From Nocardioides sp. JQ2195 (GTDB lineage: Bacteria > Actinomycetota > Actinomycetes > Propionibacteriales > Nocardioidaceae), in the NCBI RefSeq assembly GCF_012272695.1, contig NZ_CP050902.1:1178001-1242000 (forward strand): DNA of 64,000 nt, written 5' to 3'. Below are positions 8,147 through 17,641 of this stretch, piece after piece. Within the stretch, counting starts at the first letter, position 1. The number at the start of each line of letters is the position of its first letter. The notes under the pieces are model-generated. The model was not told the origin of the DNA. It made no database searches and saw nothing but the letters and a program-made list of their open reading frames with translations. Made by a program: the position numbers and the translations under genes.

Positions 8147-8893
8147 CTAACGAACGGCAGGTAGAACCGATCGGTTCGCCTGCCGTTCGTCGTGCAGTGC
8201 CCAGGACCTGGCGGCCCGCTGGAACGCATTGCCGTCGAGCATCCCGGCCCCGCTGGGGATCACCGAGTCCATGCGTACGCCGGTCACCCGGGGCAGGTCG
8301 GCACGGTTGCAGGTCTCTGCCAGCCCGGGGGTCGCGGGCCAGGCGCCGATGATCAACCCGGCCGGCTCGATGCCCCGCCCGCGCAGTGCGCCGACGGTGA
8401 GCTCGGTGTGGTTGAGCGTGCCGAGCCCGGCCCGGCACACGACGTACACCTCGGCGCCCAGCTCGACGGCCAGGTCGAGGATCGTGCCGCCCTCGGTGTC
8501 GAGCCGGACCAGCAGCCCACCGGCGCCCTCGACGAGGACGGTGTCAGCGGTGATCGTGCGCACCCGCTCGGCGTGCTCGCCCACGGTGGGGATGCGTACG
8601 TCGCGCAACCGGGCCGCGCTGTCCGGCGCCAGTGGATCGGGCAGCCGGGTGAACTCCCGCACCGCACAGCCGGACAGCCGGTGGATCTCGTCGGCATCGC
8701 TCGGCTCCGCCGGAGACCACGCCTCGGGCGGTGGGCCCGTGTCGCGCGACGCGGTGGTGTCACCGACGCCGGTCTGCGTCGGCTTCACGACGGTCACGGT
8801 GCCCCGATCGGTGGCCCGGACCGCGAGGGCCGCAGTGGCGATCGTCTTGCCGACACCGGTGTCGGTGCCGGTCACCACGATGACGCGACTCAT
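8147..8893 (-). CDS. bioD: Dethiobiotin synthetase
   Basis: ATP-dependent carboxylation of 7,8-diaminopelargonate to dethiobiotin, the penultimate biotin step. 248 residues: the P-loop VTGTDTGVGKTIATAAL at the N-terminus, the substrate lysine in VVKPTQTG, and VEGAGGLLVRLD are diagnostic. The ATG (8891-8893) overlaps the bioF stop in a TCAT/ATGA overlap, so translation is coupled. It is the last gene of bioB-bioA-bioF-bioD. Its final codons are part of a long perfect hairpin that probably serves as terminator. Confidence 0.94.
   Translation of the reverse strand: MSRVIVVTGTDTGVGKTIATAALAVRATDRGTVTVVKPTQTGVGDTTASRDTGPPPEAWSPAEPSDADEIHRLSGCAVREFTRLPDPLAPDSAARLRDVRIPTVGEHAERVRTITADTVLVEGAGGLLVRLDTEGGTILDLAVELGAEVYVVCRAGLGTLNHTELTVGALRGRGIEPAGLIIGAWPATPGLAETCNRADLPRVTGVRMDSVIPSGAGMLDGNAFQRAARSWALHDERQANRSVLPAVR
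8150..8190. terminator. Bidirectional terminator embedded in the 3' end of bioD
   Basis: ACGAACGGCAGG (8150-8161) pairs perfectly over 12 bp with CCTGCCGTTCGT (8179-8190). The loop itself contains the palindrome GAACCGATCGGTTC (8164-8177), so nearly the whole 41 nt is self-complementary. It lies 18 nt past the FMN reductase stop and encodes the last residues of BioD (ERQANRSVLPAVR). Placement between convergent genes fits termination in both directions. Confidence 0.7.
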
Positions 8894-10014
8894 CCACGCA
8901 CCACCTTCACGATGGCTTCGACGGCGCGCTCCCAGTCGGCCTCGGCCAGACCTGCGTTGCAGGTGATGCGCAGCCGGGAGACCCCGTCGGGGACCGACGG
9001 CGGACGGAAGCAGCCGACGCGGATGCCCTCGGCCAGGAGCGCTGCCTGGTGGGAGAGGCCGGTCGTGGGAGAGGTCATCGGGACGGACAGCACGGCGCCG
9101 ACGGGCAGCGTCACACCCAGCGAGCTGCCGAGTGCGGCGACCCTTCGTCGGATCACCTCGGGCAGACCGGGCCCCGAGCGCAGCAGCCCGAGGGCGGCCA
9201 GGGCGCCTGCAGCGGGAGCGGGGGCCAGTGCGGTGTCGAAGATGAACGGACGAGCCCGGTTGACCAGGTGGTCGCGCAGCTCCGCGGGGCCGAGCACCAC
9301 ACCACCCTGGGCGGCGAGAGCCTTGGACAAGGTGGCAGTGACGACGACGTTCGGATGCCCCGCAAGCCCGAGCTCGTGCACCAGTCCGCGGCCGCCGGAG
9401 CCGACGACGCCCAGCCCGTGGGCCTCGTCGACCACGAGCAGTGCATCGTGGTCGGCACACGTGGCCGCGAGCTCGGCCAGAGGGGCCGCGTCACCGAGCA
9501 CGGAGTAGACCGACTCGGCAAGCACGAGGCAGCGTCGGTCGCCGGCCCCGGCCAACGCTTGCTGCACGGTGGCCACGTCGTTGTGCGCCGTCACCCGGAA
9601 GGCCGCGCGCGAGAGGCGGGTGGCGTCGATGAGGGATGCGTGGACGTGGGCATCCGAGACCACGAGGGCCTCACGGTCGGCCAACGCGGTGACCACCGAG
9701 AGGTTCGCGTGGTAGCCGGTGGAGAACACCAGGGCGGACTCGTGTCCGGTGAAGGCGGCCAGCTCGCGCTCGAGCTCGTCGTGCAGCGACAGGGTGCCGG
9801 TGACGAGCCGCGAGGCGCCCGACCCGGCGCCCCAGGTGAGCGTCGCGTGGGCCGCGGCTCGCGTGACGACCGGGTCCCGCGAGAGACCGAGGTAGTCGTT
9901 GCCGGCCAGGTCGAGCGTGTCGTCGTCCACCCTGCGTGGGTTGAGGGTCCTGGTGAGGCCCAGGGCGTCGCGGTCGCTGGCCTGTGTCCCCAACCACGCA
10001 CTCCAGCGGCTCAT
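8890..10014 (-). CDS. bioF: 8-Amino-7-oxononanoate synthase
   Basis: PLP enzyme that condenses pimeloyl thioester with alanine to form 8-amino-7-oxononanoate. The 374-residue protein shows [14 protein letters not shown] near the start, [12 protein letters not shown], the PLP-contacting [12 protein letters not shown] and the Schiff-base lysine in [15 protein letters not shown]. All are standard for the alpha-oxoamine synthase family. It overlaps bioA upstream and bioD downstream by 4 nt each. No bioC or bioH is seen nearby, so the source of the pimeloyl chain is not in this window. Confidence 0.93.
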   Translation of the reverse strand: MSRWSAWLGTQASDRDALGLTRTLNPRRVDDDTLDLAGNDYLGLSRDPVVTRAAAHATLTWGAGSGASRLVTGTLSLHDELERELAAFTGHESALVFSTGYHANLSVVTALADREALVVSDAHVHASLIDATRLSRAAFRVTAHNDVATVQQALAGAGDRRCLVLAESVYSVLGDAAPLAELAATCADHDALLVVDEAHGLGVVGSGGRGLVHELGLAGHPNVVVTATLSKALAAQGGVVLGPAELRDHLVNRARPFIFDTALAPAPAAGALAALGLLRSGPGLPEVIRRRVAALGSSLGVTLPVGAVLSVPMTSPTTGLSHQAALLAEGIRVGCFRPPSVPDGVSRLRITCNAGLAEADWERAVEAIVKVVRG

Positions 10015-11282
10015 CCGGCACGCACCGCCGCACCGATCGCCCTGCAGATGCTGGCCAGGTCGTCGTCGGTCGCGACGTAGGGCGGCATCGTGTAGATCAG
10101 GTCGCGGAACGGGCGCACCCACACGCCGTTCGCGAGAGCGGTCGCCGTGGCCGCCTCCACGTCGACGTCGTGGTCCAGCTGGACCACCCCGATCGCACCG
10201 ATCGTGCGTACGTCGTGCACGCCGCTGGTGTCCCGCAGGGGTGACAGTCCGCGTTCCAGCGCAGTGTTGATGCGGGCGGTGTTCGCCGACCAGTCGCCGG
10301 CGAGGAGCAGGTCGATCGAGGCGGACGCAACCGCGCAGGCCAACGGGTTGCCCATGAAGGTGGGACCGTGCATGAGCACGCCGGACTCGCTCGTCGAGAT
10401 GCCGGCGGCGATCTCCGACGTGCACAGTGTGGCGGCCAGCGTGAGGTAGCCGCCGGTGAGTGCCTTGCCCACGCACAGGATGTCGGGGGTGACCAGCTCG
10501 CTGACGAACAGCGGGCCGGTGCGGCCGAAGCCGGTGGCGATCTCGTCGAAGACGAGCACCAGTCCGTGCTCGTCGGCGACCTCGCGCATCACCTGCAGAC
10601 AGGCCGTGTCGTAGGCATGCATCCCACCGGCACCCTGCAGCACGGGCTCGACGATGATCCCGGCCAGGTCGGGTGCGTGGGCGTCGGCCAGCGCGGAGAA
10701 GCCGGCGGCCCAGGTCGCGACGTCGCCGCCCGGCGGGGGCGGCGTGTCGCCGAAGACGTGCTGGGGCAGGAGGCCGGTGAACATGGAGTGCATGCCGCCG
10801 ACCGGGTCGCACACGCCCATGCAGCCGGAGGTGTCGCCGTGGTAGCCGCCACGCACGGTCAGGAACCGCGTGCGCTCGGGCCGACCGATGCCACGCTGGT
10901 GCTGCAACGCCATCTTCAGCGCCACCTCCACGCTGACCGATCCGGAGTCGGCCAGGAACACGTGGTGCAAGGCATCCGGAGTGACGTCGACGAGGCGGCG
11001 AGCCAGCTCCACGGCCGGGCGGTGGGTCAGGCCACCGAACATGACGTGTGCGAATTCCCTTGTCTGGTTGACGATTGCCTCATCGAGGACCGGGTGGCGG
11101 TAGCCGTGGATCGCTGACCACCAGGAGCTCATCGCGTCGACGACGTCGGCGCCGTCGACCGTGAGACGAACGCCGCTCGCGCCCGTCACCACTCGGGCCC
11201 GGGTGGGCTCCGTCATCGACGTGTAGGGATGCCAGAGGTGCTCGCGGTCGAGGGCGAGCAGCTCGTCGGTGGCGAGGCTCAC
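10011..11282 (-). CDS. bioA: Adenosylmethionine-8-amino-7-oxononanoate aminotransferase
   Basis: Transfers the amino group of SAM to 8-amino-7-oxononanoate to give 7,8-diaminopelargonate. 423 residues from GTG 11280-11282, whose bases overlap the bioB stop (GTGA). Class-III aminotransferase motifs: [52 protein letters not shown] and the PLP lysine in [11 protein letters not shown]. The codons for NQTREFA (11050-11070) contain a 21-nt stretch that recurs, in the opposite sense, in the leuD terminator. Confidence 0.95.
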   Translation of the reverse strand: MSLATDELLALDREHLWHPYTSMTEPTRARVVTGASGVRLTVDGADVVDAMSSWWSAIHGYRHPVLDEAIVNQTREFAHVMFGGLTHRPAVELARRLVDVTPDALHHVFLADSGSVSVEVALKMALQHQRGIGRPERTRFLTVRGGYHGDTSGCMGVCDPVGGMHSMFTGLLPQHVFGDTPPPPGGDVATWAAGFSALADAHAPDLAGIIVEPVLQGAGGMHAYDTACLQVMREVADEHGLVLVFDEIATGFGRTGPLFVSELVTPDILCVGKALTGGYLTLAATLCTSEIAAGISTSESGVLMHGPTFMGNPLACAVASASIDLLLAGDWSANTARINTALERGLSPLRDTSGVHDVRTIGAIGVVQLDHDVDVEAATATALANGVWVRPFRDLIYTMPPYVATDDDLASICRAIGAAVRAG

Positions 11283-12337
11283 GCGTTCGCCGGTGCTCGG
11301 GTGCCCGCTCCGCGTCGGCGGATCTCCGGGTTCTGTCCACCGCCTGCGGTCGTGGCCTCGGCGCCGAGGATCACGAAGCCGCCGTCGCGGAGCATCTCGA
11401 GGTCGGCCTCGGCGTTCTGGCCCTCGGAGGTGAGGTAGTCGCCGAGGAAGATCGAGTTGGCCACCTGCAGCGCCACCGCCTGCAGCGAGCGGAGGTGCAT
11501 CTCGCGGCCGGCTGCGATCCGGATCTCCTTGTCGGGGCACACGAAACGCGCCATGGTCAGGATCCGTAGGCACCGCATCGGCGAGAGCTCCCACGTGTTC
11601 TCGTAGGGCGTGCCGTCGAAGGGCATCAGGAAGTTCACGGGGATGGAGTCGGCATCGAGCGCCTTGAGCGCGAAGAGTGCTTCGACCAGTTGCTCGTCGC
11701 TCTCGCCGAGCCCGGCGATCAGCCCGGAGCAGGGGGAGAGACCAGCCGACTTCGCCTTGCCGATCGTGTCGATCCGGTCGTCGTAGGTGTGGGTCGAGAC
11801 GATGTTGTCGTGGTTGCTCTCCGCGGTGTTGATGTTGTGGTTGTAGGCATCGACACCAGCGGCCTTGAGCCGGTCGGCCTGCCCGTCCTTGAGCAGCCCG
11901 AGACAGGCACACACCTCGACCCCGTCGTACTCGCCCTTGATGGCCTCGGTCATCTCCACGACCCGGTCGACGTCACGGTCTGAGGGTCCGCGTCCCGACG
12001 ACACCATGCAGACCCGGGTGGCTCCGCCACGCAGTCCGGCCGACGCCTGCTCGAGGGTCTCCTCGGTGGTCAGCCAGGAGTACTTCAGGATGGGGGCCCG
12101 CGACCCGAGTGCCTGCGAGCAGTAGTTGCAGTTCTCCGGACACAGGCCGGACTTCAGGTTCACCAGGTAGTTGACCTTGACCGTGTTGGCGAAGTGCTCG
12201 CGGCGCAGCCGGCCGGCCGCGGCGACCGCAGGCAGCAGCTCCGCATCGGTCGTGCGCAGCACGGCCAGGGCGTCGGCCTCGGTCGCGTCGTCCCCGTCGA
12301 GGATGCGCTGGGCGAGTTGGTCGAACGGGAACGACAT
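11279..12337 (-). CDS. bioB: Biotin synthase
   Basis: Radical-SAM enzyme that inserts sulfur into dethiobiotin. 352 residues with the [4Fe-4S] motif CPENCNYC (C66, C70, C73), [16 protein letters not shown] in the barrel, and [15 protein letters not shown]. The arginine-rich C-terminal tail ([16 protein letters not shown]) extends past the barrel. First gene of bioB-bioA-bioF-bioD; the BioQ-type palindrome at 12406-12426 lies about 70 nt upstream of the start, so repression by biotin sufficiency is likely. Confidence 0.95.
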   Translation of the reverse strand: MSFPFDQLAQRILDGDDATEADALAVLRTTDAELLPAVAAAGRLRREHFANTVKVNYLVNLKSGLCPENCNYCSQALGSRAPILKYSWLTTEETLEQASAGLRGGATRVCMVSSGRGPSDRDVDRVVEMTEAIKGEYDGVEVCACLGLLKDGQADRLKAAGVDAYNHNINTAESNHDNIVSTHTYDDRIDTIGKAKSAGLSPCSGLIAGLGESDEQLVEALFALKALDADSIPVNFLMPFDGTPYENTWELSPMRCLRILTMARFVCPDKEIRIAAGREMHLRSLQAVALQVANSIFLGDYLTSEGQNAEADLEMLRDGGFVILGAEATTAGGGQNPEIRRRGAGTRAPANA

Positions 12338-12405
12338 CTGCGGATCTCCTGGGTGGTCGCGAGGGGGCGGGTGGTGCCCGGCTCACGGTGCTGGTCGAAG
12401 GGTCA

Positions 12406-12426
12406 AACCTGAACGGTGTTCAGGTT
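12406..12426. promoter_or_regulatory. BioQ-type operator upstream of bioB
   Basis: AACCTGAAC-GGT-GTTCAGGTT is a perfect 9-bp inverted repeat with a 3-nt spacer. The core TGAAC-N3-GTTCA and its flank recur between bioY and bioQ. Read on the bioB strand it contains TAACCT, a possible -10, so bound repressor would block RNA polymerase. TetR-type BioQ repressors of Actinobacteria bind TGAAC/GTTCA-type sites; assignment by motif and context. Confidence 0.75.
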
Positions 12427-12461
12427 ACCCCACGAACCGCGGGTCCCTGACGCGCGAGCGG

Positions 12462-13076
12462 TCAGTCGTCGTCACCGATGCCGCGCGCGGCCAGGGCATC
12501 GCCGGTCTCCATCGCCCGAGCGACCACCCGGATCACGAACGGCGACAGGTAGGCGCGCGGGTGGTGGCCGAGCCCCCGGGCTCGAGCTGCGTCGCGGGTC
12601 TCGAGCGCCAGGGTGACGGTGCCGGGGAGCGCTCCGATCGCGAGGGCGAACGCCAGTGCCACGCGATCCGGGTTCACGCCGATCCGGCGGAACGGGCCGA
12701 GCCAGCGCACGATCGCGTCCAGCATCGCGTTCACCGAGGTCGTCGAGGTGACCACGACGGCCGCCAGCGCCAGCGTGACCAGGTCGACGAACGTCTCGAC
12801 CGCCTTGGCCCCGCCGTACCACCACCACTGGAGGAGCGACACGAAGGCGGCCAGGACCAGGATGCTCCGTGACGCGCGCAGCAGGGTGCCCACCCGAACC
12901 CGCGCCACCAGGACGAGTGCCAGCGCCACGCCCAGGAACGCGAAGGCCGCGGGCATGCTGCGAGTCAGCACGATGGCGAGGCTGAACCCACCCAGCGCGA
13001 GCACCTTTGAACCCACCGGCAACCGGTGCAGGAACGTGGTGCCGGGCTGGTAGATCCCGACGAGGAACTGGCTCAC
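12462..13076 (-). CDS. bioN: ECF transporter T component for biotin uptake
   Basis: Transmembrane coupling protein of an energy-coupling-factor importer. 204 residues with about five hydrophobic segments, and two cytoplasmic Ala-Arg-Gly motifs (DAARARGLG and GDALAARGIG near the C-terminus) that dock onto the ATPases. Encoded directly after the ATPase gene with a 4-nt overlap and after bioY, which identifies it as the BioN-type T protein. Ends 36 nt from the bioB operator, so this operon converges on the bioB promoter region. Confidence 0.87.
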   Translation of the reverse strand: MSQFLVGIYQPGTTFLHRLPVGSKVLALGGFSLAIVLTRSMPAAFAFLGVALALVLVARVRVGTLLRASRSILVLAAFVSLLQWWWYGGAKAVETFVDLVTLALAAVVVTSTTSVNAMLDAIVRWLGPFRRIGVNPDRVALAFALAIGALPGTVTLALETRDAARARGLGHHPRAYLSPFVIRVVARAMETGDALAARGIGDDD

Positions 13077-13774
13077 GTCGTCACCGAGGCGACGTAGTGG
13101 TCCACGGCAGCAGCAGGGTCGCCGTCGAAGACAACCGCAGCGTCATCGACCACCAGGACCCGGTCGCAGCGCGCGGCCAGGTCGAGGTCGTGGGTGACCA
13201 GCACCAGCTGCTGGGGGATCGACAGGAGGAGGTCGCCGATGCGCCGGGTGTTGGCGAGGTCGAGCAGAGTCGTGGGCTCGTCGGCCACGACGATCGTGGG
13301 CTGCACCGCGAGCACGCCGGCCAGAGCCAGCATCTGCTTCTGCCCGCCCGAGAGGGAGTGCACCGAGTCGTTGGCGTGGTCGAGGAGCCCGTGCTCCCGC
13401 AGCACGCCCATGGCCAGCTCGCGACGACGTGAGGACGACCGTTCCCGGCGGCGCAGCGACAGCTCCACGTCTTCCACGCAGGTCGGCATGACCAGCTGCG
13501 CTGCCGGGTCGGTGAAGCAGAACCCGACCGTACGCCGCACTGCCGCGGCGTCACGGCGTACGTCGAGATCGTCGATGCGCACGGTTCCGGAGGTGGCGTG
13601 GACCAAGCCGTTCAGCATGCGGGCGAGCGTCGACTTGCCCGAGCCGTTCGCGCCGATCACCCCGATCCGGTGCTCTGTCAGGGTCAGCGTGGTGGGCGCC
13701 AGGACCGTGCGGTCACCGCCGTCACCGGGCAGCCTGACGACCACCCCGGCCTCGTCGAGCTGGATCCGTGGCAC
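13073..13774 (-). CDS. bioM: ECF transporter ATPase for biotin uptake
   Basis: ABC ATPase that powers BioY-mediated biotin import. 233 residues with Walker A GANGSGKST, Q-loop region FTDPAAQLVMPTCVEDVE, signature LSGGQ, Walker B TIVVADEP and the switch histidine in LVTHDLDL. A single A subunit is present, as in BioMNY systems. Located between bioY (4 nt upstream) and bioN (4-nt overlap). Confidence 0.92.
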   Translation of the reverse strand: MPRIQLDEAGVVVRLPGDGGDRTVLAPTTLTLTEHRIGVIGANGSGKSTLARMLNGLVHATSGTVRIDDLDVRRDAAAVRRTVGFCFTDPAAQLVMPTCVEDVELSLRRRERSSSRRRELAMGVLREHGLLDHANDSVHSLSGGQKQMLALAGVLAVQPTIVVADEPTTLLDLANTRRIGDLLLSIPQQLVLVTHDLDLAARCDRVLVVDDAAVVFDGDPAAAVDHYVASVTT

Positions 13775-13778
13775 TTCC

Positions 13779-14378
13779 TCAACCGCGTTCGAGCAGGCGC
13801 GGGAAGGCGCGGTGCACCTCGGCCGCGATCAGTGCCACCAGCGTCGTCTTCACGAAGTCGCCGAGCCAGAACGGCAGGTCGTAGGTCATCGCTTCGTGCC
13901 ACGTGATGTCGAAGTAGAGCTTCATGCCGGCGATGCCCATCGGGTGGATCACCAGGACGCTGGCCGCGGCCGAGCACAGGAACACCAGCAGGGCGCGGGT
14001 GCGTCGCTGTCGGGCGACGTACTTCACCAGGAAGCCGCCGACCAGGGCGGCGATCGGGAAGGACCACAGGTAGCCCGCACTGGCGCCGGTGAAGGAGCCC
14101 AGGCCGCCGGAGTGCTCGGCGAAGACCGGCAGGCCGATGGCGCCGAGGCCGAGGTAGAGCGCCACCGACAGGAAGCCTCGGACCGGTCCGAGCAGGCAGC
14201 CGGTCAGCATCACCGCGAACGTCTGGAGGGTGATCGGCACGCCGGCCGCGCCGACGGGGATCGCGCCGATGTAGGCGCACGCGGAGATCAGCGCGGCGAA
14301 TGCGGCGATCAGGGCGATGTCGGTGGTGGGCGCGGTGGTGCGCGCGCGGCCCTCACGGGGCAGGGACTGCGTGGTCAA
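13779..14378 (-). CDS. bioY: Biotin ECF transporter substrate-binding subunit
   Basis: BioY binds biotin in the membrane and, with the A and T components, imports it. 199 residues with six hydrophobic segments; AYIGAIPVGAAGVPITLQTF and the GASAGYLWSFPIAALVGG segment are BioY signatures. The start is TTG at 14376-14378 with AGGAAAG about 11 nt upstream. The promoter region is shared with divergent bioQ and holds the BioQ-type palindrome. Confidence 0.93.
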   Translation of the reverse strand: MTTQSLPREGRARTTAPTTDIALIAAFAALISACAYIGAIPVGAAGVPITLQTFAVMLTGCLLGPVRGFLSVALYLGLGAIGLPVFAEHSGGLGSFTGASAGYLWSFPIAALVGGFLVKYVARQRRTRALLVFLCSAAASVLVIHPMGIAGMKLYFDITWHEAMTYDLPFWLGDFVKTTLVALIAAEVHRAFPRLLERG

Positions 14379-14423
14379 GGCTATGGTCTTTCCTGCTGGT
14401 GGAATTCCGATGGTGTGGCCGGG

Positions 14424-14440
14424 TGAACAGTGTTCAGGTT
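14424..14440. promoter_or_regulatory. BioQ-type operator between bioY and bioQ
   Basis: TGAAC-AGT-GTTCA followed by GGTT matches the site in front of bioB (TGAAC-GGT-GTTCAGGTT). On the bioY strand the flank reads TAACCT, a candidate -10; on the bioQ strand TAGGGT (14440-14445) is a candidate -10 just downstream. One bound dimer could therefore repress both bioY and bioQ itself. Confidence 0.75.
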
Positions 14441-14484
14441 AGGGTCGCTCCTGAGCATCGTCAACGCGGAGGGACCTGCATCAC

Positions 14485-15048
14485 ATGCGCTATCGCCGCA
14501 ACGACATCGTCGAGCACGCGCTCGTCGTGCTCGACGCCTACGGACTGGCCGACCTCTCGATGCGGCGCCTGGCCGGTGAGCTCGGGCTGCAGCCCAGCGC
14601 GCTCTACCACCACGTCGCCAACAAGCAGGCCCTGCTGGCCCTGGTCGCCGACGAGATCCTGCGGCGCGGGGCCCGTCCGCGCCCCGAAGGTCCTTGGGCC
14701 GATCAGGTCGCCGCGATCGCACGCGAGCTGCGCGACGCCATGCTCGCCTATCGCGACGGGGCCGAGCTGGTCGCCACGGTGCACGCCTTCGGCCTCGGCG
14801 CGGCGGCACCGGCCGTCGACCTCGCTGCGGCGTACGACGACGCGGGGCTGCCCGCGGAGCTGGTCCCGGTCGCGGTCAGCACGGTCCTGCACTTCGTGTT
14901 CGGCGACGCCATCCAGGAGCAGACCCACCTCCAGGCCAGCAGCGTCGGAGCGATCGCGGACCAGCCCAGGGAGGGCTCCGACTTCGAGCTCGGGCTGGCG
15001 TTGATCCTCGACGGCATCCGGGTGCAGGCAGGGGAGACCGTGCGATGA
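14485..15048 (+). CDS. bioQ: TetR-family biotin regulator
   Basis: A 187-residue repressor. The N-terminal helix-turn-helix is DLSMRRLAGELGLQPSALYHHVANKQALLALVADEIL; the C-terminal domain is the TetR ligand/dimerisation type. It is divergent from bioY across a palindrome identical in core to one before bioB, which supports the BioQ assignment rather than a generic TetR. In Actinobacteria BioQ represses bio genes; the way biotin status is sensed is not visible here. Overlaps the following RidA-family gene by 4 nt. Confidence 0.87.
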   Translation: MRYRRNDIVEHALVVLDAYGLADLSMRRLAGELGLQPSALYHHVANKQALLALVADEILRRGARPRPEGPWADQVAAIARELRDAMLAYRDGAELVATVHAFGLGAAAPAVDLAAAYDDAGLPAELVPVAVSTVLHFVFGDAIQEQTHLQASSVGAIADQPREGSDFELGLALILDGIRVQAGETVR

Positions 15049-15446
15049 GCGCGGTTCGCCTGATCCGGGCGCCGGGGCTGGCCGACACGCCCTATGCCTA
15101 CGCGGCCACGGCTCCTGCCGGTGCGCGGTTGGTCTTCCTGGCCGGCAGCTGCCCGATCGACGAGGAGGGGGCCACGGTCGGCGTCGGTGACGTGGCCGCC
15201 CAGGCCACGCGCTGCGTGGACAACCTGGTCACTGCGCTCTCGGTCGCCGGTGCCGGGCTCGACGACGTGATCAGCACCCGTGTCCTGGTCGCCACGACGA
15301 GTCGGGACGACCTGGTCGCCGCGTGGGAGGTCGTCGCAGCGGCCTTCGGTGACCACGACGTGCCGAGCACGCTGCTGGGAGTGACCGTGCTGGGCTACGC
15401 CGACCAGCTCGTCGAGATCGAGGCCGTGGCGGCCGTCGGCGACTGA
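15045..15446 (+). CDS. RidA/YjgF-family protein
   Basis: 133 residues starting at the ATG that overlaps the bioQ stop (ATGA). It resembles the RidA family, which hydrolyses reactive enamine/imine intermediates from PLP enzymes: VFLAGSCPIDEEG, a run of DVAAQATRCVDNLVTALSVAGAGLDDV, and the C-terminal DQLVEIEAVA. The canonical catalytic arginine of RidA (in an R-x-x-V context near residue 105) is not clearly preserved, so it may be one of the non-deaminase subfamilies. Coupling to bioQ may be incidental or may link imine disposal to PLP-dependent biotin enzymes. Confidence 0.8.
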   Translation: MSAVRLIRAPGLADTPYAYAATAPAGARLVFLAGSCPIDEEGATVGVGDVAAQATRCVDNLVTALSVAGAGLDDVISTRVLVATTSRDDLVAAWEVVAAAFGDHDVPSTLLGVTVLGYADQLVEIEAVAAVGD

Positions 15447-15525
15447 GCTCGTCCCGGTCCCGGTGGTGGTGGTCGTCGTCGCCCGTCGTCCTGGTGAGCG
15501 CCCCTCGGGCGTTACGGTGGCCCCC

Positions 15526-16131
15526 GTGAGCGAGACCATCGAGAACACCAGCGTCCACTACCGCGACGAGGACTGGTATGCCGAGGACCTCGAAGCCGCA
15601 CGCTTCGTGCAGTGCACGTTCACCGACATGGACCTCAGCGAGGTGAAGACCTCGGGGGCGACCTTCGACCAGTGCACGTTCGTGAACTCCCGATTCAACG
15701 CCAGCACTCATCGGCACACGGCGTTCGTCGCCTGCGACTTCCAACGCACCAGCTTCTTCGACGCCGAGCTCGAGGGCTGCAAGATGATCGGCTCCGTCTT
15801 CGCGGAGTGCACGATGCGCCCGATCAAGGTGACCGGTGGCCAGTGGCGCGGCGTGACCATGCGGGGGATCAACCTGAGCAAGCTCGACCTCTCCGGCCTC
15901 GACCTGCGCGAGGCAGACCTCTCCCAGAGTGACCTCTCCGGGTCGTTGCTGCGCGGCACCCGGCTCGACGGCGCGAACCTGCGCGAGACGAAGCTGTCCG
16001 GCGCCGACCTGCGGGGCGCCGTGCTCGAGCAGGTCGACCTCGCTGCCGCTCAGCTGCGGCGTACCAAGCTGGACCTGGCCGGAGCGATCCTGCTCGCCGA
16101 GCTGCACGGCGCGGTCGTCGAAGCCGGCTGA
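15526..16131 (+). CDS. Pentapeptide-repeat protein
   Basis: About 201 residues built of pentapeptide repeats, pattern A(D/N)LXX: LDLSGLDLREADLSQSDLSG, then further repeats through SGADLRGAVLEQVDL. Such proteins form right-handed quadrilateral beta-helices; some (Qnr, MfpA) mimic DNA and protect gyrase, but the family is broad and no function is claimed. The start GTG has TACGGT 7 nt upstream (15513-15518), suggesting a leaderless message. Confidence 0.82.
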   Translation: MSETIENTSVHYRDEDWYAEDLEAARFVQCTFTDMDLSEVKTSGATFDQCTFVNSRFNASTHRHTAFVACDFQRTSFFDAELEGCKMIGSVFAECTMRPIKVTGGQWRGVTMRGINLSKLDLSGLDLREADLSQSDLSGSLLRGTRLDGANLRETKLSGADLRGAVLEQVDLAAAQLRRTKLDLAGAILLAELHGAVVEAG

Positions 16132-16181
16132 CCGCGCCTGCCCACTGCCACAGGCACCGCGCGGACCACACGGGTCTCCGG

Positions 16182-17426
16182 TCAGGCCGGCTCGGAGGCG
16201 TACGCCGGCTGCGATGCGCGAGTGTCTGCGGCGCCCCTGAGCAACGGTCCGCCACCCCAGGACACGAGCACGGCGACGACACCGGCCGCCACGGTCACCG
16301 CGAACGCCGGTGTCTGGCCACCCCAGTCGGCGAGCTGTCCGGCAATGGCAGCACCGATCGCGTAGCCGAGCCCGGTCGCCGCGGCCAGCAACGTCATCGC
16401 GGCACCGATCCGGGAGCGGTGCGTGATCCGCTCACCGATCGTGAACGTGGTGATCATGTAGGGCGCGATGCACAGGCCCAGCACCAGCAGCACCGGTGAC
16501 AGGGCGAGCAACGAGTCCACCAGGAGCAGCGGAGTGGCCAGCAGGAACAGGCCGATCGCGAACCAGCGCAGGCGCGCCGGCAACCCGAAGGAGGCCGGCA
16601 GCGCAGCGATCGCGAGCCCGGCGATGACGCTGCCGACACCCAGCAGGGCGTGGAAGTAGCCGGTCAGTCCCGGCTGGCCGACGTCGGTCGCCAGCACCGA
16701 CGTGCCGGTCTGGACCGAGCCGAAGACGGTTCCGATCAGCAGCTGGGAGACGCACAGCAGGAGCAGCGCCGGGGTGAGCAGGCGCACCACGTCCTCGGTG
16801 GTGCTCTGGTGCGCGACGTGGGCCTGCCCGGCGGTGGGGTGCAGGGCGAACCGGGCGCCGAAGACGGCGAGGACGACGGCAGCCGAGGCCAGGGCGAAGG
16901 TCGGGCTGGCCAGCGAGACACCGAGGCCGACCAGGGCCGGGCCGAGCACGAACGAGGCCTCGTCGGCCGCGCCCTCGTAGGAGAACGCGACGTCGACGAG
17001 CTCGTCCTGGTGCTCGCTGCCGGAGGTGATGGGTCGCCAACGGACCCGGGACATCGGGCCCACCTGGGGCAGCAGCAGCCCGGTCAGGCCACTGGCGACA
17101 GCGGCCCAGCCCCAGTGCAGGTCGGTGTGGGAGACGACGAGGAGGGCGACCAAGCCGGTGGCGCCGGCCAACGACTGCACCAGCACGATCGGGCGTTGCC
17201 CGATCCGGTCGGCCCAGGTGCCCCACAGGGGCGCGCCGACCGCGTTGGCGATGGCGAGGGCTCCGGCACAAGCGCCACCGGCGCCGTACGAACCGGTGGT
17301 GCCGGCGATCAGCAGCAGGACGCCGAGCTGGCTCATCGCCAGCGGGATGCGGGCCAGGAAGCCGACCAGGACATAGACGGGGCCGGTCAGGCCGAAGAGA
17401 TGTCGATAACCGGTGAGGGCTGACAA
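16182..17426 (-). CDS. Major facilitator superfamily transporter
   Basis: 414 residues with about twelve hydrophobic segments and the MFS loop GTWADRIGQRPIVL between helices 2 and 3. Resembles drug/proton antiporters of unknown substrate. The TTG start at 17424-17426 has GGAG about 7 nt upstream. Convergent with the pentapeptide gene. Followed upstream by 260 nt without a convincing gene, containing only a terminator (17642-17680). Confidence 0.85.
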   Translation of the reverse strand: MSALTGYRHLFGLTGPVYVLVGFLARIPLAMSQLGVLLLIAGTTGSYGAGGACAGALAIANAVGAPLWGTWADRIGQRPIVLVQSLAGATGLVALLVVSHTDLHWGWAAVASGLTGLLLPQVGPMSRVRWRPITSGSEHQDELVDVAFSYEGAADEASFVLGPALVGLGVSLASPTFALASAAVVLAVFGARFALHPTAGQAHVAHQSTTEDVVRLLTPALLLLCVSQLLIGTVFGSVQTGTSVLATDVGQPGLTGYFHALLGVGSVIAGLAIAALPASFGLPARLRWFAIGLFLLATPLLLVDSLLALSPVLLVLGLCIAPYMITTFTIGERITHRSRIGAAMTLLAAATGLGYAIGAAIAGQLADWGGQTPAFAVTVAAGVVAVLVSWGGGPLLRGAADTRASQPAYASEPA

Positions 17427-17641
17427 GGGCTACTCCAGGGTGCGTGGAACGGGTGCGTACCTTCCCGCCCAACAGGTACGCCAGAGCCCTGTGCAGCGCC
17501 GATTCTACCGGTCCGAGCGCGCGCGAGCGATTCCGCGAAACGGTGGCGCCGAGGGCCACGAGCGGCAGGGCGGAGTGCGCCCGCGTCGGAGACGAGCGCG
17601 AACCGCTGACCGGAGCGTCGAAGGGCGCCGACGGCTCGACA

